Positions 31,001 through 38,803 are shown, counted from the first letter of the stretch. The stretch is DNA of 64,000 nucleotides from Crocinitomicaceae bacterium (GCA_002709305.1 PAQM01000028.1:62001-126000), one strand, 5' to 3'. Notes: generated from the sequence alone by a model not told the origin. Program-made: numbers and translations.

Positions 31001-32835
31001 ACTTAGACATCATTTCTTTTATTGGTGAGTCGACATCTACAAATTGTCTTCAAACTTATGATGACTATATTATTATGGATGTTATTAGCCAACCAATTAT
31101 ATCAGCAACATCAAGCACTACTTTTTGTGAAGGGGATTCTGTGATGATAATTAGTAACTCTCTATTTGGAAATCAATGGTTACTGAACAATAACATCATA
31201 AATGGAGATAATGATACAGCCATTACTATCTATGATTCTGGTTCTTATTCCTTAGAGGTGACAACAGGAGGAAATGGTAAGGTATGGTCATTTGGGCAAA
31301 ATTCATCCGGTGTGTTTGCTAATGGATCAAATCTCAATAATAGCGAACCGACACCATCATCATCAAGTTTAATCTTCAATGAAATATCTTCAGGATATGA
31401 CTTTCTTTTAGCTATAGATAATCAAAATGAAGTCTATTCATGGGGAGAAAATAGTTCAGGGCAACTAGGAGATGGTACATATACAAATGCTAACGAAGCA
31501 CAAATTGTACCTTCACTTTCTAATATCAAAACAATAGCAACAAGTGAATCTGCTAGTATGGCTGTTGATTATAATGGAGATGTTTGGGTGTGGGGTAATA
31601 ACACAGAAGGACAACTAGGCATTGGTAATACTGCTGTTGTAAATTTCCCTCTTCAAAATACTAATTTATCAAATGTTGATTCCATTGCTGGTGGGAAAAA
31701 TCATTTCATAATTCTTTATAACAATGGAACTGTTGCAGCTGTTGGTAATAATGATTTTGGTCAGCTTGGACAAGATAACCTGACGTCTTATGACCTTCCT
31801 TCTTTAATAAATAATATTTCAAATATCACACATATAGGAGCTGGTGAATACCATAGCTTTGCGATAGATGACAATGAAAATTTATTTGTTTGGGGAAATA
31901 ATAGTTCAGGCCAACTTGGGCTTAATGATCTCGACAATAGATTAGTTCCAACATTGTCCTCCTTGAAAAAAGTGGTTGATTGCCAAGGCGGAGCTGCCCA
32001 CAGCGTATTTTTAACTTCAGAGGATGAAGTTTTTGTGTCAGGAAATAATACATATGGTCAACTCGGTAATGGCACTTTTAGTGACGAAATAAGTCCTGTA
32101 AAAATTGACATTCAAGGAGCTAAATCAATTTCAGTAAGTCAATATACTACCTTAGTTCAAAGAAATGACAACTCTGTTTTTGGTTTTGGGAATAATACTG
32201 AAGAACAGCTATCCTCTACTAATGGAAATCTAATAAACTCTCCTGAACATATCTCAGATTTAAATGGCGTAACATTTATTGAAGGAAGTAAATCATCATC
32301 CCATTTTATTTATGGAAACAGTATTAATTGCTTATCAAATCCAATAGTTACATTGATGGAATCTTCACCAACAGTAACTATTTCAGAAAACAACAATGTA
32401 TTAACAACAATTGCTGGTGACTCATATCAATGGTTTTTTAATGGTAATCCTATCGCAGGTGGGAATAACCAATCACAGGCTGCAAATGTTTCAGGGAACT
32501 ATTCTGTTGAAGTTACCTTCGCTAATGGATGTGTTGGGCTGTCAGACATCTATTTTCATGGCATGGCAAGTATAGAAGAGAATCCTTTTGGAGAAATAAT
32601 ACTTTATCCAAATCCATCAAGAGAATTATTACATGTCAAAATAATAAATCCAAAAAATAAAAACATCACTATTTCTATTTTAGACCAAACTGGCAGAATT
32701 ATTAAAACTATTTCAAATTATTACGTGGAAGAAATCCATTTAAATATATCGGAACTAAATTCTGGCATTTACTATCTTGATATTAAAGACAACCATAAAA
32801 ACAAGAAGACATTGCGTTTTATTAAAAGTGATTAA
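25090..32835 (+). CDS. giant multidomain T9SS surface protein with LamG, Ig-like repeats and RCC1 propeller
   Basis: A 2581-residue secreted protein. Order: long basic N-region and signal peptide (to about 47); LamG/concanavalin-like domain (about 49-258); a 51-residue unit in two tandem copies (266-367); a beta-rich region opening YWVGNDGDWTNPSNWS (about 369-730); further beta-rich sequence to 926; 13 Ig-like repeats of about 82 residues (928-2000); a diverged fourteenth; a seven-bladed RCC1 propeller (2063-2413); another Ig-like part; and a type A T9SS tail (about 2498-2581: ILYPNPSRELLHV, LDQTGRIIK, LNSGIYYLDI). Type A cargo is usually released or anchored by a sortase-like step. Divergent from the SprB operon. 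Probable adhesin or glycan-binding protein; ligand unknown. Confidence 0.92.
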   Translation: MKNPNLTLEKNRNISYFTNIVKSIKSAFHLYKLILIILIAPMMSFGQNNYSMNFDGVNDYIELTDIDLLQDFTISAWINTNNIGSYQNIVSKYVNSPQPGGYALIVRSTGEFYAHTGLGVTPTTFCITNTLANVNQWNHISLVLNGGLLSFYLNGQFIYSCNGLNNSPNTTSNTFIGKAAHGLTELFDGLIDNVEIWNTALTQQEIQQYMNCPPTGTETDLVGYWNFEEGSGTTAFDLTSNGNNGTINGATYSTDVPLQNCCVPTSSTDLITACDSYTWVDGNTYTASNNTATYTTTNAAGCDSIITLDLTINNSSSSTDVITAYNDYTWLDGNTYTASNNTATFTTSNAVGCDSIITLDLTIIYTKLYWVGNDGDWTNPSNWSNQSGGSPINQIPTNQDSVYFDNNSFNSSNQIVNVDDTAYLNYMDWTGINSPQTLFLERNLMVYGDIVLNSNLNVRRDTSQSFIFKDNASITSNNSNIDANFIVSLNSNSQTLKLEDNLMMSDTSGILIVNGIFDTQNNDVKTGAISTINDISSTTDSRTLNMGSSFVELKGRFNSDGDDDLTINPGTSHLYIGDTVQYSPDTISVLNFLMTEGSASNPTTFYDVTLNFQTLKNLDQRIIGNNSFNKLTIVPGSSILFESGATQTISDSLKMIGNCRDSIHIYSQIPFGSPGSSPNSFLQNDGSTNAECLKIDNIVVSNSANAYFSSNLSSPGTNNWVFNSTPAVTSSFTADGPFCFGDTTGFTNNSVNFLGTTSDITSQWYFNDGSTGYFDPAGVTCQYSIIMSDSVGDGWNGWSYDIIQNGITLSTFSLSTGASDTTFVTLEEGVNCQIELNTVGVDSLGSDISFSIVTPIDIEVFSLIGASGSSGDIVASLNPSCGSDYINYEQDTSSHVFIEYGSIDVVLKSEYKNYCTSYDTVTVDIINPNFSLSSSVLDTNICPGTSVDFEAQSPNSATQFEFFYNGVSQGGPSVNDTLLSFSSLNNNDVISLKAYENGCESDTMPSYTFNVFNYPSFSFEADDLDADICVNDLVNFQAFNTDSSNQYQFFINGVAYSQFQDSIGLFSTSILSDEDTVSVVAIDQIGCSDTSSIIFNVNNLPTPTLSSSIQGNVICQDETVIFTGSGAYEYEFYLNGIIQQPFSTTSTWTTNSLSFQDTVTLVGRNISGCLGDAVESFSYFINPIPNTTLTSSDADSSICSGDEVIFSASGAVLYEFFVNGVSQGASSPTSTITINNLSNNDVVYVQGFTSGGCNLNSSSIIMEVLTSPNTSLTSSDLDNTICYGENVTFTSSGANEYEFFIDGISQGTPSTNNTFNTDQLINGQVVSVNGISNTCIVSQQSNWTVLINPSVSLFSTSPSNSICIGDPITFTGSNASQYEFLVNGTSVQGPSSNSSLINPTFSAGTNQVQVIGTAGNGCSDSSSIILTNVNIIPTMILSSSDIDNVICSGDSVTFTGSGGDMYQFYLDGTPQGPLSSTNTFTTSSLSSGQVVSLGGQLLGCPGVTSNLITTTVNPLPSVILNASDNVFCIDELITFSASGANNYEFFVDGTSQGPISSNNTINSSGFIAGTYPISVNGEANGCENNSTISITVNSLPTAAITSSTSDTICSGSSIVFTASGGALYEFFINNISQGPSTTSNVFNTNNLISGSIVSVEITDIQGCNNIDSTNQIIVNPTPNTILSSSDIDNQFCNGDTITFSGSGANEYEFFINGISQGIPSLNSTLVSSSISNGDNIQVLGTSLGCSSYSSVITNSVFGIPIVNLINNDDNEICDGELTNLLASGANNYQFFINGIYQSSSNPFNSIVNDGDQVTVLGQANGCESFALDTISYTVYNYPVLVSSCSDIDNIICVDDNISFSASGGMSYEFLLNGISQYFGNNNSFSTDELEDNDIISIITYNGDCPSNIDTYNFTVNSMPLSLSVTPSNMICEGESVTFTASGGDNYEFLLNGNIVQPLSPNNTYNSSTLNDLDIISFIGESTSTNCLQTYDDYIIMDVISQPIISATSSTTFCEGDSVMIISNSLFGNQWLLNNNIINGDNDTAITIYDSGSYSLEVTTGGNGKVWSFGQNSSGVFANGSNLNNSEPTPSSSSLIFNEISSGYDFLLAIDNQNEVYSWGENSSGQLGDGTYTNANEAQIVPSLSNIKTIATSESASMAVDYNGDVWVWGNNTEGQLGIGNTAVVNFPLQNTNLSNVDSIAGGKNHFIILYNNGTVAAVGNNDFGQLGQDNLTSYDLPSLINNISNITHIGAGEYHSFAIDDNENLFVWGNNSSGQLGLNDLDNRLVPTLSSLKKVVDCQGGAAHSVFLTSEDEVFVSGNNTYGQLGNGTFSDEISPVKIDIQGAKSISVSQYTTLVQRNDNSVFGFGNNTEEQLSSTNGNLINSPEHISDLNGVTFIEGSKSSSHFIYGNSINCLSNPIVTLMESSPTVTISENNNVLTTIAGDSYQWFFNGNPIAGGNNQSQAANVSGNYSVEVTFANGCVGLSDIYFHGMASIEENPFGEIILYPNPSRELLHVKIINPKNKNITISILDQTGRIIKTISNYYVEEIHLNISELNSGIYYLDIKDNHKNKKTLRFIKSD
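25885..26190 (+). repeat. 153-bp tandem duplication, two copies
   Basis: Two adjacent in-frame copies starting at 25885 and 26038 encode the 51-residue unit with core YTWVDGNTYTASNNTATYTT and GCDSIITLDLTI. The copies are very similar at DNA level, so this duplication is more recent than the other repeats in the gene. Confidence 0.85.
27871..31089 (+). repeat. 13 tandem Ig-like repeats (protein-level)
   Basis: Thirteen units of about 82 residues share the frame P-x-x-x-L-x-S-S-D-x-D-N-x-IC-x-GD-x-VTFT-GSGA-x-x-YEFF-NG-SQG and end in a Gly-Cys plus a short strand. The cysteine pair per unit suggests one disulfide per module. A shorter, diverged fourteenth unit follows before the propeller. Confidence 0.85.
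31276..32328 (+). repeat. seven RCC1-type propeller repeats (protein-level)
   Basis: Seven units of about 50 residues each carry the RCC1 signature V-x-x-WG-x-N-x-x-GQLG-x-G: SFGQNSSGVFANG, SWGENSSGQLGDG, VWGNNTEGQLGIG, AVGNNDFGQLGQD, VWGNNSSGQLGLN, VSGNNTYGQLGNG, GFGNNTEEQLSST. Seven is the number needed to close one propeller. Confidence 0.88.
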
Positions 32836-32858
32836 TTACATAGAATCAAATTTAAATT

Positions 32859-34196
32859 ATGAAAACAATTCTAATTTTAGGCGCAGGTCTATCAACATCA
32901 TCTTTAATTAGATACCTATTAAATAACTCTTCAAAATATAATTGGAAATTAAGAATTGTTGACCAGAACAAACAAACTGTTGAGAGTAAAATTAATGGTC
33001 ATGAAAATGCCTCAGCTTTAAACTTTGATGCTACAAAATCGGCTCTTATAAAAGAAGAGATTAAAAATGCAGACATTGTAATCTCAATGCTACCAGCTCG
33101 CTTTCACGTAGAGGTTGCAAAAGACTGTATTGATCTTAAAACCAACCTGATTACACCTTCATATATATCAAAAGAAATGAAGAGTCTTGACCAAAGGGCT
33201 AAAGACGCAGGAATCGTTATAATGAATGAAATTGGCGTTGATCCAGGTTTAGACCATATGAGTGCAATGTCCGTCATTGATAAAATAAAGTCAAAAGGTG
33301 GAGTGGTTTCTAGCTTTAAATCTTTTTGTGGAGGATTAATTGCACCTGAATCCGATAATAATCCATGGAATTATAAATTTACTTGGAACCCTAGAAATGT
33401 TGTTCTTGCTGGGCAAGGTGGTGCAGCTTGCTTTAAAAGAAATGGACAATATAAATACATACCATACAACCGTTTATTTGGAAGGTTAGATTATATTTCA
33501 GTTGAAGGTTATGGTGATTTTGTTGGTTATGCAAACAGAGACTCTCTCTCCTACAGACAAATTTATGGATTGGAGAAGATACCTACTATTTTTAGAGGAA
33601 CATTAAGAAGACCTGGCTTTTGTAAAGCTTGGGATATATTTATTGAATTAGGAATGACAGATGATAGTTACAAATTAGTAAATACAGATGGACTTACTGT
33701 TAGAAAATTTGTTAACTCATTCCTCCCTTACGATAAGGAAAAATCTGTTGAAAATAAGTTTAAAGACTTTTTGAGGCCTGATAGAATGGAAAATTTTAAC
33801 CGGTTCAAATGGCTTGGCTTATTTGAGGATAAACCAATATTAAATGCAGAGAATAACTCACCAGCGCAAGTTCTTCAAAAAATATTAGTAGAAAAACTAT
33901 CTCTTACTTCAGGGGATAAGGATATGCTAGTTATGGTACATCAATTTGAATATCAATTAGATGGCAAAGAATATGGTATTTCTTCTAATATGGTTAATAT
34001 AGGTGAAGATAACATATATACTTCTATGTCTAATACTGTTGGTCTTCCTACAGCGATATGTACCAAAATGATACTTGAGAATAAGATAGATACCCTAGGA
34101 GTTACCCTCCCTATAGGCAAAGATATATATGACCCTATCTTAAAAGAATTAGAGGAATTTAACATCCGTTTTATAGAAAATGAATTCAATATTTAA
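32859..34196 (+). CDS. saccharopine dehydrogenase family protein
   Basis: A 445-residue oxidoreductase. It has an N-terminal Rossmann domain (ILGAGLSTSSLIRYLL, residues 5-20) and the family blocks DIVISMLPARFHVEVAKDC, MNEIGVDPGLDHMSAM and a C-terminal GVTLPIGKDIYDPIL. It most resembles the glutamate-forming saccharopine dehydrogenase domain used in lysine breakdown (saccharopine to glutamate and aminoadipate semialdehyde). No lysine-ketoglutarate reductase gene is adjacent, so the pathway assignment is inference. It follows the giant surface gene by 23 bp with no visible terminator between. Confidence 0.88.
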   Translation: MKTILILGAGLSTSSLIRYLLNNSSKYNWKLRIVDQNKQTVESKINGHENASALNFDATKSALIKEEIKNADIVISMLPARFHVEVAKDCIDLKTNLITPSYISKEMKSLDQRAKDAGIVIMNEIGVDPGLDHMSAMSVIDKIKSKGGVVSSFKSFCGGLIAPESDNNPWNYKFTWNPRNVVLAGQGGAACFKRNGQYKYIPYNRLFGRLDYISVEGYGDFVGYANRDSLSYRQIYGLEKIPTIFRGTLRRPGFCKAWDIFIELGMTDDSYKLVNTDGLTVRKFVNSFLPYDKEKSVENKFKDFLRPDRMENFNRFKWLGLFEDKPILNAENNSPAQVLQKILVEKLSLTSGDKDMLVMVHQFEYQLDGKEYGISSNMVNIGEDNIYTSMSNTVGLPTAICTKMILENKIDTLGVTLPIGKDIYDPILKELEEFNIRFIENEFNI

Positions 34197-34213
34197 ACAA
34201 AAGATGCTTTTAT

Positions 34214-34221
34214 TAACTTTG
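34214..34221 (+). promoter_or_regulatory. candidate -7 box upstream of metG
   Basis: TAACTTTG matches TANNTTTG and lies 26 nt before the metG ATG. No TTG is found at the expected -33 spacing, so this is a partial match. Confidence 0.35.
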
Positions 34222-34247
34222 CCTTCTAAACTCTGTATCCTTTTATA

Positions 34248-35951
34248 ATGACAAAAAATAAATACACTGTAACTGCTGCTTTACCATACGCAAATGGTCC
34301 TTTACATTTGGGTCATATAGCAGGTGTTTATTTACCATCTGACATATTTGTTCGTTTCCTTCGTATGAAGAAACATGATGTTCTATTTGTATGTGGAAGT
34401 GATGAACATGGAGCGGCTATAACTCTTAGGGCAAAAAAAGAAGGTGTTACCCCAGAAGAAATTGTTGAAAGATATAATACAATAATTAAAGACACATTTA
34501 AAAATTTTGATATCTCGTTTGATATCTTTCACAGAACATCGAGTGAAATTCATCATAAAACAGCACAAGATTTTTTTAAATTATTACACGATAAAGGTGA
34601 ATTCATTAAGAAAACTAGTGAACAATATTATGATGAAGAATACAATCAATTTTTAGCTGATCGGTATATAAAAGGAACTTGCCCACATTGTCATAATGAG
34701 GATGCTTATGGAGACCAATGCGAAAAATGTGGGGCAACTTTAAACCCTACTGATTTAATAAATCCCAAATCAACACTAAGTGGTAATAAACCTATTATGC
34801 GCTCAACTTTTCATTGGTACTTACCAATGCAAAATCATGAACAATGGTTGACAGAGTGGTTAAAAAAAGGAGTGTTAAATGACTCTATTCAACATGATGC
34901 CTCAAAATGGAAAAATCAAGTAATTGGGCAATGTATGTCATGGATTGATAGTGGTCTTAGGCCAAGAGCTATGACCAGAGATTTAAATTGGGGAGTCAAG
35001 GTCCCAATGAAAGATGGTGATGGTAAGGTACTTTATGTCTGGTTAGATGCTCCTATTGGTTATATCTCTGCGACTAAACAGTGGGCCAAAGAAAATCAAA
35101 AAGATTGGAAAGAATATTGGACGGGAGACAGAAAATTAATACATTTTATAGGAAAAGATAATATTGTTTTTCATGCCATTATATTCCCAATATTATTAAA
35201 ATCACATGGGGAATTTATTCTTCCTGAGAATGTCCCTGCCTATGAATTTTTAAATCTAGAAGGAGATAAATTCTCGACTTCAAAAAATTGGGCGGTTTGG
35301 CTTCACGAGTATATTGAACGCTACCCTAATAAAATTGACGAGCTAAAATATGTTCTAACATCAATTGCCCCAGAGTCAAAAGATAGCGAATTTACTTGGA
35401 AAGAATATCAAACAAGAATTAACAATGAGCTAGCAGATATACTAGGAAATTTTATTAATAGGACTCTTGTCTTAACTCAAAAATACTATCAAGGAAAGGT
35501 TCCTGAAATTCATGATTTAAACTCACTTGACGAAAAAGTCATAGATCATATCAAAGAAATTCGAAATAAAATCTCATCACTAATTTATAGTTATAAAATT
35601 AGAGAAGCTCAAGCAGAAGCAATCAACCTTGCTAGAATCGGTAATAAATATTTAGCTGACATGGAGCCATGGAAGATTGTTAAAACGGACCCTGTCCGTG
35701 TTCAAACAATTATCAATATTGCTATACAAATTACTGCTAATTTGAGTATAATACTTCAACCATTTTTACCTATAACAGCAGAAAAAATATCTGGATTCTT
35801 AAACTTCAAGAAAACAGTATGGGAAGATGCAGGAAAAATGAACCTAATTTCTCCTGGTCATGAAACAAATAAACCAACAATACTTTTTGAGAAAATTGAA
35901 GATCAAACTGTTACAATTGAACTGGAGCATCTTGAAGCTTCTAGTAACTAA
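34248..35951 (+). CDS. metG: methionyl-tRNA synthetase lacking the C-terminal tRNA-binding domain
   Basis: Charges tRNA-Met with methionine. The class I HIGH motif is HLGH (residues 20-23), a single zinc knuckle has C145, C148, C158 and C161, and the KMSKS loop is KFSTSK (about 341-346). The anticodon-binding helical domain follows with the typical NRTLVL and MEPWKI blocks. At 567 residues it stops where many Bacteroidota MetG proteins (about 680-690, from memory) continue into an EMAP-II-like tRNA-binding domain. The 75 bp after the stop do not encode a remnant of it, so the loss is clean. Confidence 0.95.
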   Translation: MTKNKYTVTAALPYANGPLHLGHIAGVYLPSDIFVRFLRMKKHDVLFVCGSDEHGAAITLRAKKEGVTPEEIVERYNTIIKDTFKNFDISFDIFHRTSSEIHHKTAQDFFKLLHDKGEFIKKTSEQYYDEEYNQFLADRYIKGTCPHCHNEDAYGDQCEKCGATLNPTDLINPKSTLSGNKPIMRSTFHWYLPMQNHEQWLTEWLKKGVLNDSIQHDASKWKNQVIGQCMSWIDSGLRPRAMTRDLNWGVKVPMKDGDGKVLYVWLDAPIGYISATKQWAKENQKDWKEYWTGDRKLIHFIGKDNIVFHAIIFPILLKSHGEFILPENVPAYEFLNLEGDKFSTSKNWAVWLHEYIERYPNKIDELKYVLTSIAPESKDSEFTWKEYQTRINNELADILGNFINRTLVLTQKYYQGKVPEIHDLNSLDEKVIDHIKEIRNKISSLIYSYKIREAQAEAINLARIGNKYLADMEPWKIVKTDPVRVQTIINIAIQITANLSIILQPFLPITAEKISGFLNFKKTVWEDAGKMNLISPGHETNKPTILFEKIEDQTVTIELEHLEASSN

Positions 35952-35960
35952 AAAATGAAG

Positions 35961-35988
35961 AAAAAATAATATTATTCTATTATTTTTT
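35961..35988 (+). terminator. AT-rich hairpin after metG
   Basis: An 11-bp perfect stem (AAAAAATAATA / TATTATTTTTT) with a 6-nt loop starts 9 bp after the metG stop. The 3' arm ends in six T. It lies just before the sucA promoter, where a terminator is expected. All pairs are A-T, so strength is uncertain. Confidence 0.5.
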
Positions 35989-36001
35989 ATCATTCTAATA
36001 G

Positions 36002-36029
36002 TTGAAAGTCTCGAAATTGTCTAAATTTG
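36002..36029 (+). promoter_or_regulatory. sucA promoter
   Basis: TTG at 36002-36004, 17-bp spacer, TAAATTTG at 36022-36029: a full match to the TTG-N17-23-TANNTTTG promoter. It predicts a start near 36036. This supports the sucA ATG at 36057 and rules out the upstream in-frame TTG at 36027, which lies inside the -7 box. Confidence 0.65.
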
Positions 36030-36056
36030 AATTTCCAGAAACTATGTCTTAAAATA

Positions 36057-38774
36057 ATGGATAAAATATCATATGTTGGGAATGCTGATGTAAGTGCAAT
36101 TGACCATCTTTACAAGTCATATCTTGAAGACCCTGATAGTGTTGACATAGGTTGGAGAAGATTCTTTGAAGGGTTTGACTTTGCTCAAACAAACTTTGAA
36201 GAAACAAATGAAGTTCCAGAAAATTTTCAAAAAGAATTTAAGGTAATTAACCTAATTGAAGGTTATAGAACTAGGGGGCACCTATTCACAAAAACTAATC
36301 CTGTAAGAGAGAGAAGAAAATATTCTCCAAGCTTAGAAATTAAAAATTTTGGATTAGATGAAAGTGACTTAGATACTGTTTTTCAAGCAGGAGAGAATAT
36401 TGGGATTGGTCCTGCATCATTGAAAGATATTATTAAAGACCTTGAAGAAACTTATTGTCAATCTATAGGAATTGAGTATATGTATATTCGAGAGCCCGGT
36501 CATATAGAATGGTTTAAGAATGCTATTGAACTTAAGAATAGGCCTAAATACAATGCCGATCGTAAAATTGAAATTTTCAAAAAATTAAACCAAGCAACTT
36601 GTTTTGAAACTTTTCTTGGTAAAAAATTTGTAGGTCAAAAAAGATTTTCTGTTGAAGGTTTAGAAGCTCTAATTCCAGGATTAGATGCATTAGTTCAAAA
36701 AGGATCAGATATTGGTGTCGAACAATTTGTCGTTGGAATGGCACACAGAGGAAGATTAAATACATTAACAAATATTTTTGAAAAAAGAGCAAAAGATATA
36801 TTCTCTGAATTTGAAGGGAAAGAATTTGAGTTTGAAAAAAGATTTGATGGAGATGTTAAATATCATCAAGGTTTCACTTCATTTATAAAATCAAAAAAAG
36901 GAAAAGACATTGTCCTTAGTCTATCTCCAAATCCATCTCATCTTGAAGCTGTTAATCCGGTTGTTGAAGGAATTACAAGAGCAAAAATTGAGCATAATAC
37001 TAACAATGATAATAAAAAAATATGCCCTGTTCTAATTCATGGTGATGCCGCTATATCAGGACAAGGAGTTATATATGAAACTATTCAAATGGCTCAATTG
37101 GATGGTTATAAAACTGGTGGTACAATTCATATTGTTACAAACAACCAGGTAGGTTTTACTACTAACTATCTAGATGGAAGATCTTCCACATACTGTACAG
37201 ATATTGCTAAAACAACTCTATGTCCTGTATTTCATGTTAACGGTGATGATATAGAAGCCGTTATTCAAGTAATGGAGATGGCTATGGAATACCGACAACA
37301 CTTCAATAGTGACATCTTTATTGATTTATTAGGATACCGAAAATACGGTCATAATGAAGGAGATGAACCAAAATTCACACAGCCAAATTTATATAACATT
37401 ATATCTAAGCATCCAAATGTGAAAGATATATACTTAAGTCAACTTGTTAATGAGAATATTATAAAACAAGAAGATGCATCAAGAATGACAGAAGAATTTA
37501 ATGAACACTTAGAAAGTGAATTTAATGAATCTAGAAAACATGAAAAAGCTTTAGTTCACGACTTCTTAAGTGATGCTTGGTCAGATTACAGGAGTGGTTT
37601 AGAGGAAGACTTTATTAAATCACCAGAAACAGGAGTTAATAAAAAAATATTGTTAGATCTTGGAGATAAACTTTCAACGCTTCCTGAAGGACGTAAATAT
37701 TTTAGAAAAATCTCTAAAATATTTAAAGAAAGAAAAAAAGCTATTACTGAAAATAAATTAGATTGGGGAACAGCTGAAATGCTGGCCTATGCAACCCTTT
37801 TAAATGAAGGATGTCCAATTAGACTATCAGGTCAAGATGTAGAAAGAGGTACATTTTCACACAGACATGCTGTAGTAAAGACTGAAGACACTGAAGAGGA
37901 AATTATAACACTTAATTTGCTATCTAAAGAGCAAGCTAAATTTTCTATTTATAACTCTTTACTTTCTGAATACGGTGTCTTAGGATATGAATATGGTTAT
38001 TCACTAGCTTGTCCAAATGGCTTGACAATTTGGGAAGCACAATTCGGAGATTTTTACAACGGCGCACAAATTATAGTTGACCAATTTATTACAGCTGGTG
38101 AAGATAAGTGGTCGACTCAAAGTGGGTTAGTGTTATTACTACCTCATGGGTATGAAGGACAAGGAGCTGAACATTCAAGTGGGAGAATGGAAAGATTTCT
38201 TCAACAATGTGCTGATTTAAATATTCAGGTTGCAAATACATCTACACCGGCAAATCATTTTCATTTATTAAGAAGGCAAATCAAACGTGAATTTAGGAAA
38301 CCTTTAGTCGTATTCTCTCCAAAATTACTACTACGTCATCCACGAGCTACATCAAAATTAGAAACAATGGAGAATGGTTCTTTTAAAGAAGTTCTTGATG
38401 ACCCAATTGCAGATATTAATAAAGTTGACACTATAGTTTTCTGTTCTGGAAAGTTCTATTATGAAGCAACAGAAAAAGCTGAGGAATTAAATGTTATTAA
38501 TATGGCATTCATTCGAATTGAGCAATTATACCCACTTCCTAAAACCCAGATTAATGAAATAATAAAAAAATATAAACATTCTAAAAATTTAATTTGGGCT
38601 CAAGAAGAACCTGCAAATATGGGAGCTTGGACATATATGGCTATAAACTTAAGAGAGTTAAACTTAATTGGTATATGTAGAAGAGCCGCTGGAGCAACAG
38701 CTGAAGGGTCCTATGACTTACATAAAAGAAGATTAGATCGATTGTATAATGAATTATTTGAGTACGCTAAATAG
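36057..38774 (+). CDS. sucA: 2-oxoglutarate dehydrogenase E1 component
   Basis: Thiamine-diphosphate-dependent E1 of the oxoglutarate dehydrogenase complex in the TCA cycle; it decarboxylates 2-oxoglutarate and passes succinyl to the lipoyl arm of SucB. 905 residues, normal for the family. The N-terminal peptide ADVSAIDHLYKSYLEDPDSV is the E1o leader that binds the complex. VVGMAHRGRLN and HGDAAISGQGVIYET form the ThDP site, and GHNEGDEPKFTQP is also diagnostic. The sucB gene follows after 39 bp. Confidence 0.97.
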   Translation: MDKISYVGNADVSAIDHLYKSYLEDPDSVDIGWRRFFEGFDFAQTNFEETNEVPENFQKEFKVINLIEGYRTRGHLFTKTNPVRERRKYSPSLEIKNFGLDESDLDTVFQAGENIGIGPASLKDIIKDLEETYCQSIGIEYMYIREPGHIEWFKNAIELKNRPKYNADRKIEIFKKLNQATCFETFLGKKFVGQKRFSVEGLEALIPGLDALVQKGSDIGVEQFVVGMAHRGRLNTLTNIFEKRAKDIFSEFEGKEFEFEKRFDGDVKYHQGFTSFIKSKKGKDIVLSLSPNPSHLEAVNPVVEGITRAKIEHNTNNDNKKICPVLIHGDAAISGQGVIYETIQMAQLDGYKTGGTIHIVTNNQVGFTTNYLDGRSSTYCTDIAKTTLCPVFHVNGDDIEAVIQVMEMAMEYRQHFNSDIFIDLLGYRKYGHNEGDEPKFTQPNLYNIISKHPNVKDIYLSQLVNENIIKQEDASRMTEEFNEHLESEFNESRKHEKALVHDFLSDAWSDYRSGLEEDFIKSPETGVNKKILLDLGDKLSTLPEGRKYFRKISKIFKERKKAITENKLDWGTAEMLAYATLLNEGCPIRLSGQDVERGTFSHRHAVVKTEDTEEEIITLNLLSKEQAKFSIYNSLLSEYGVLGYEYGYSLACPNGLTIWEAQFGDFYNGAQIIVDQFITAGEDKWSTQSGLVLLLPHGYEGQGAEHSSGRMERFLQQCADLNIQVANTSTPANHFHLLRRQIKREFRKPLVVFSPKLLLRHPRATSKLETMENGSFKEVLDDPIADINKVDTIVFCSGKFYYEATEKAEELNVINMAFIRIEQLYPLPKTQINEIIKKYKHSKNLIWAQEEPANMGAWTYMAINLRELNLIGICRRAAGATAEGSYDLHKRRLDRLYNELFEYAK

Positions 38775-38782
38775 AGAGAAAC

Positions 38783-38803
38783 TTAACACGGCTTCGCCGT
38801 TAA
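38783..38803 (+). other. GC-rich hairpin between sucA and sucB
   Basis: ACGGC-TTC-GCCGT forms a perfect 5-bp stem, and flanking TTAA/TTAA can extend it past a small bulge. It is followed by TAAAATAAAA, not a U-run, so it is probably not a terminator. It may set the relative level or stability of the two cistrons. Confidence 0.45.

Noticed and set aside
36027-36056. TTG start extending sucA by ten codons
   Set aside because: The codon lies inside the predicted -7 box and the E1 leader begins at the ATG at 36057.
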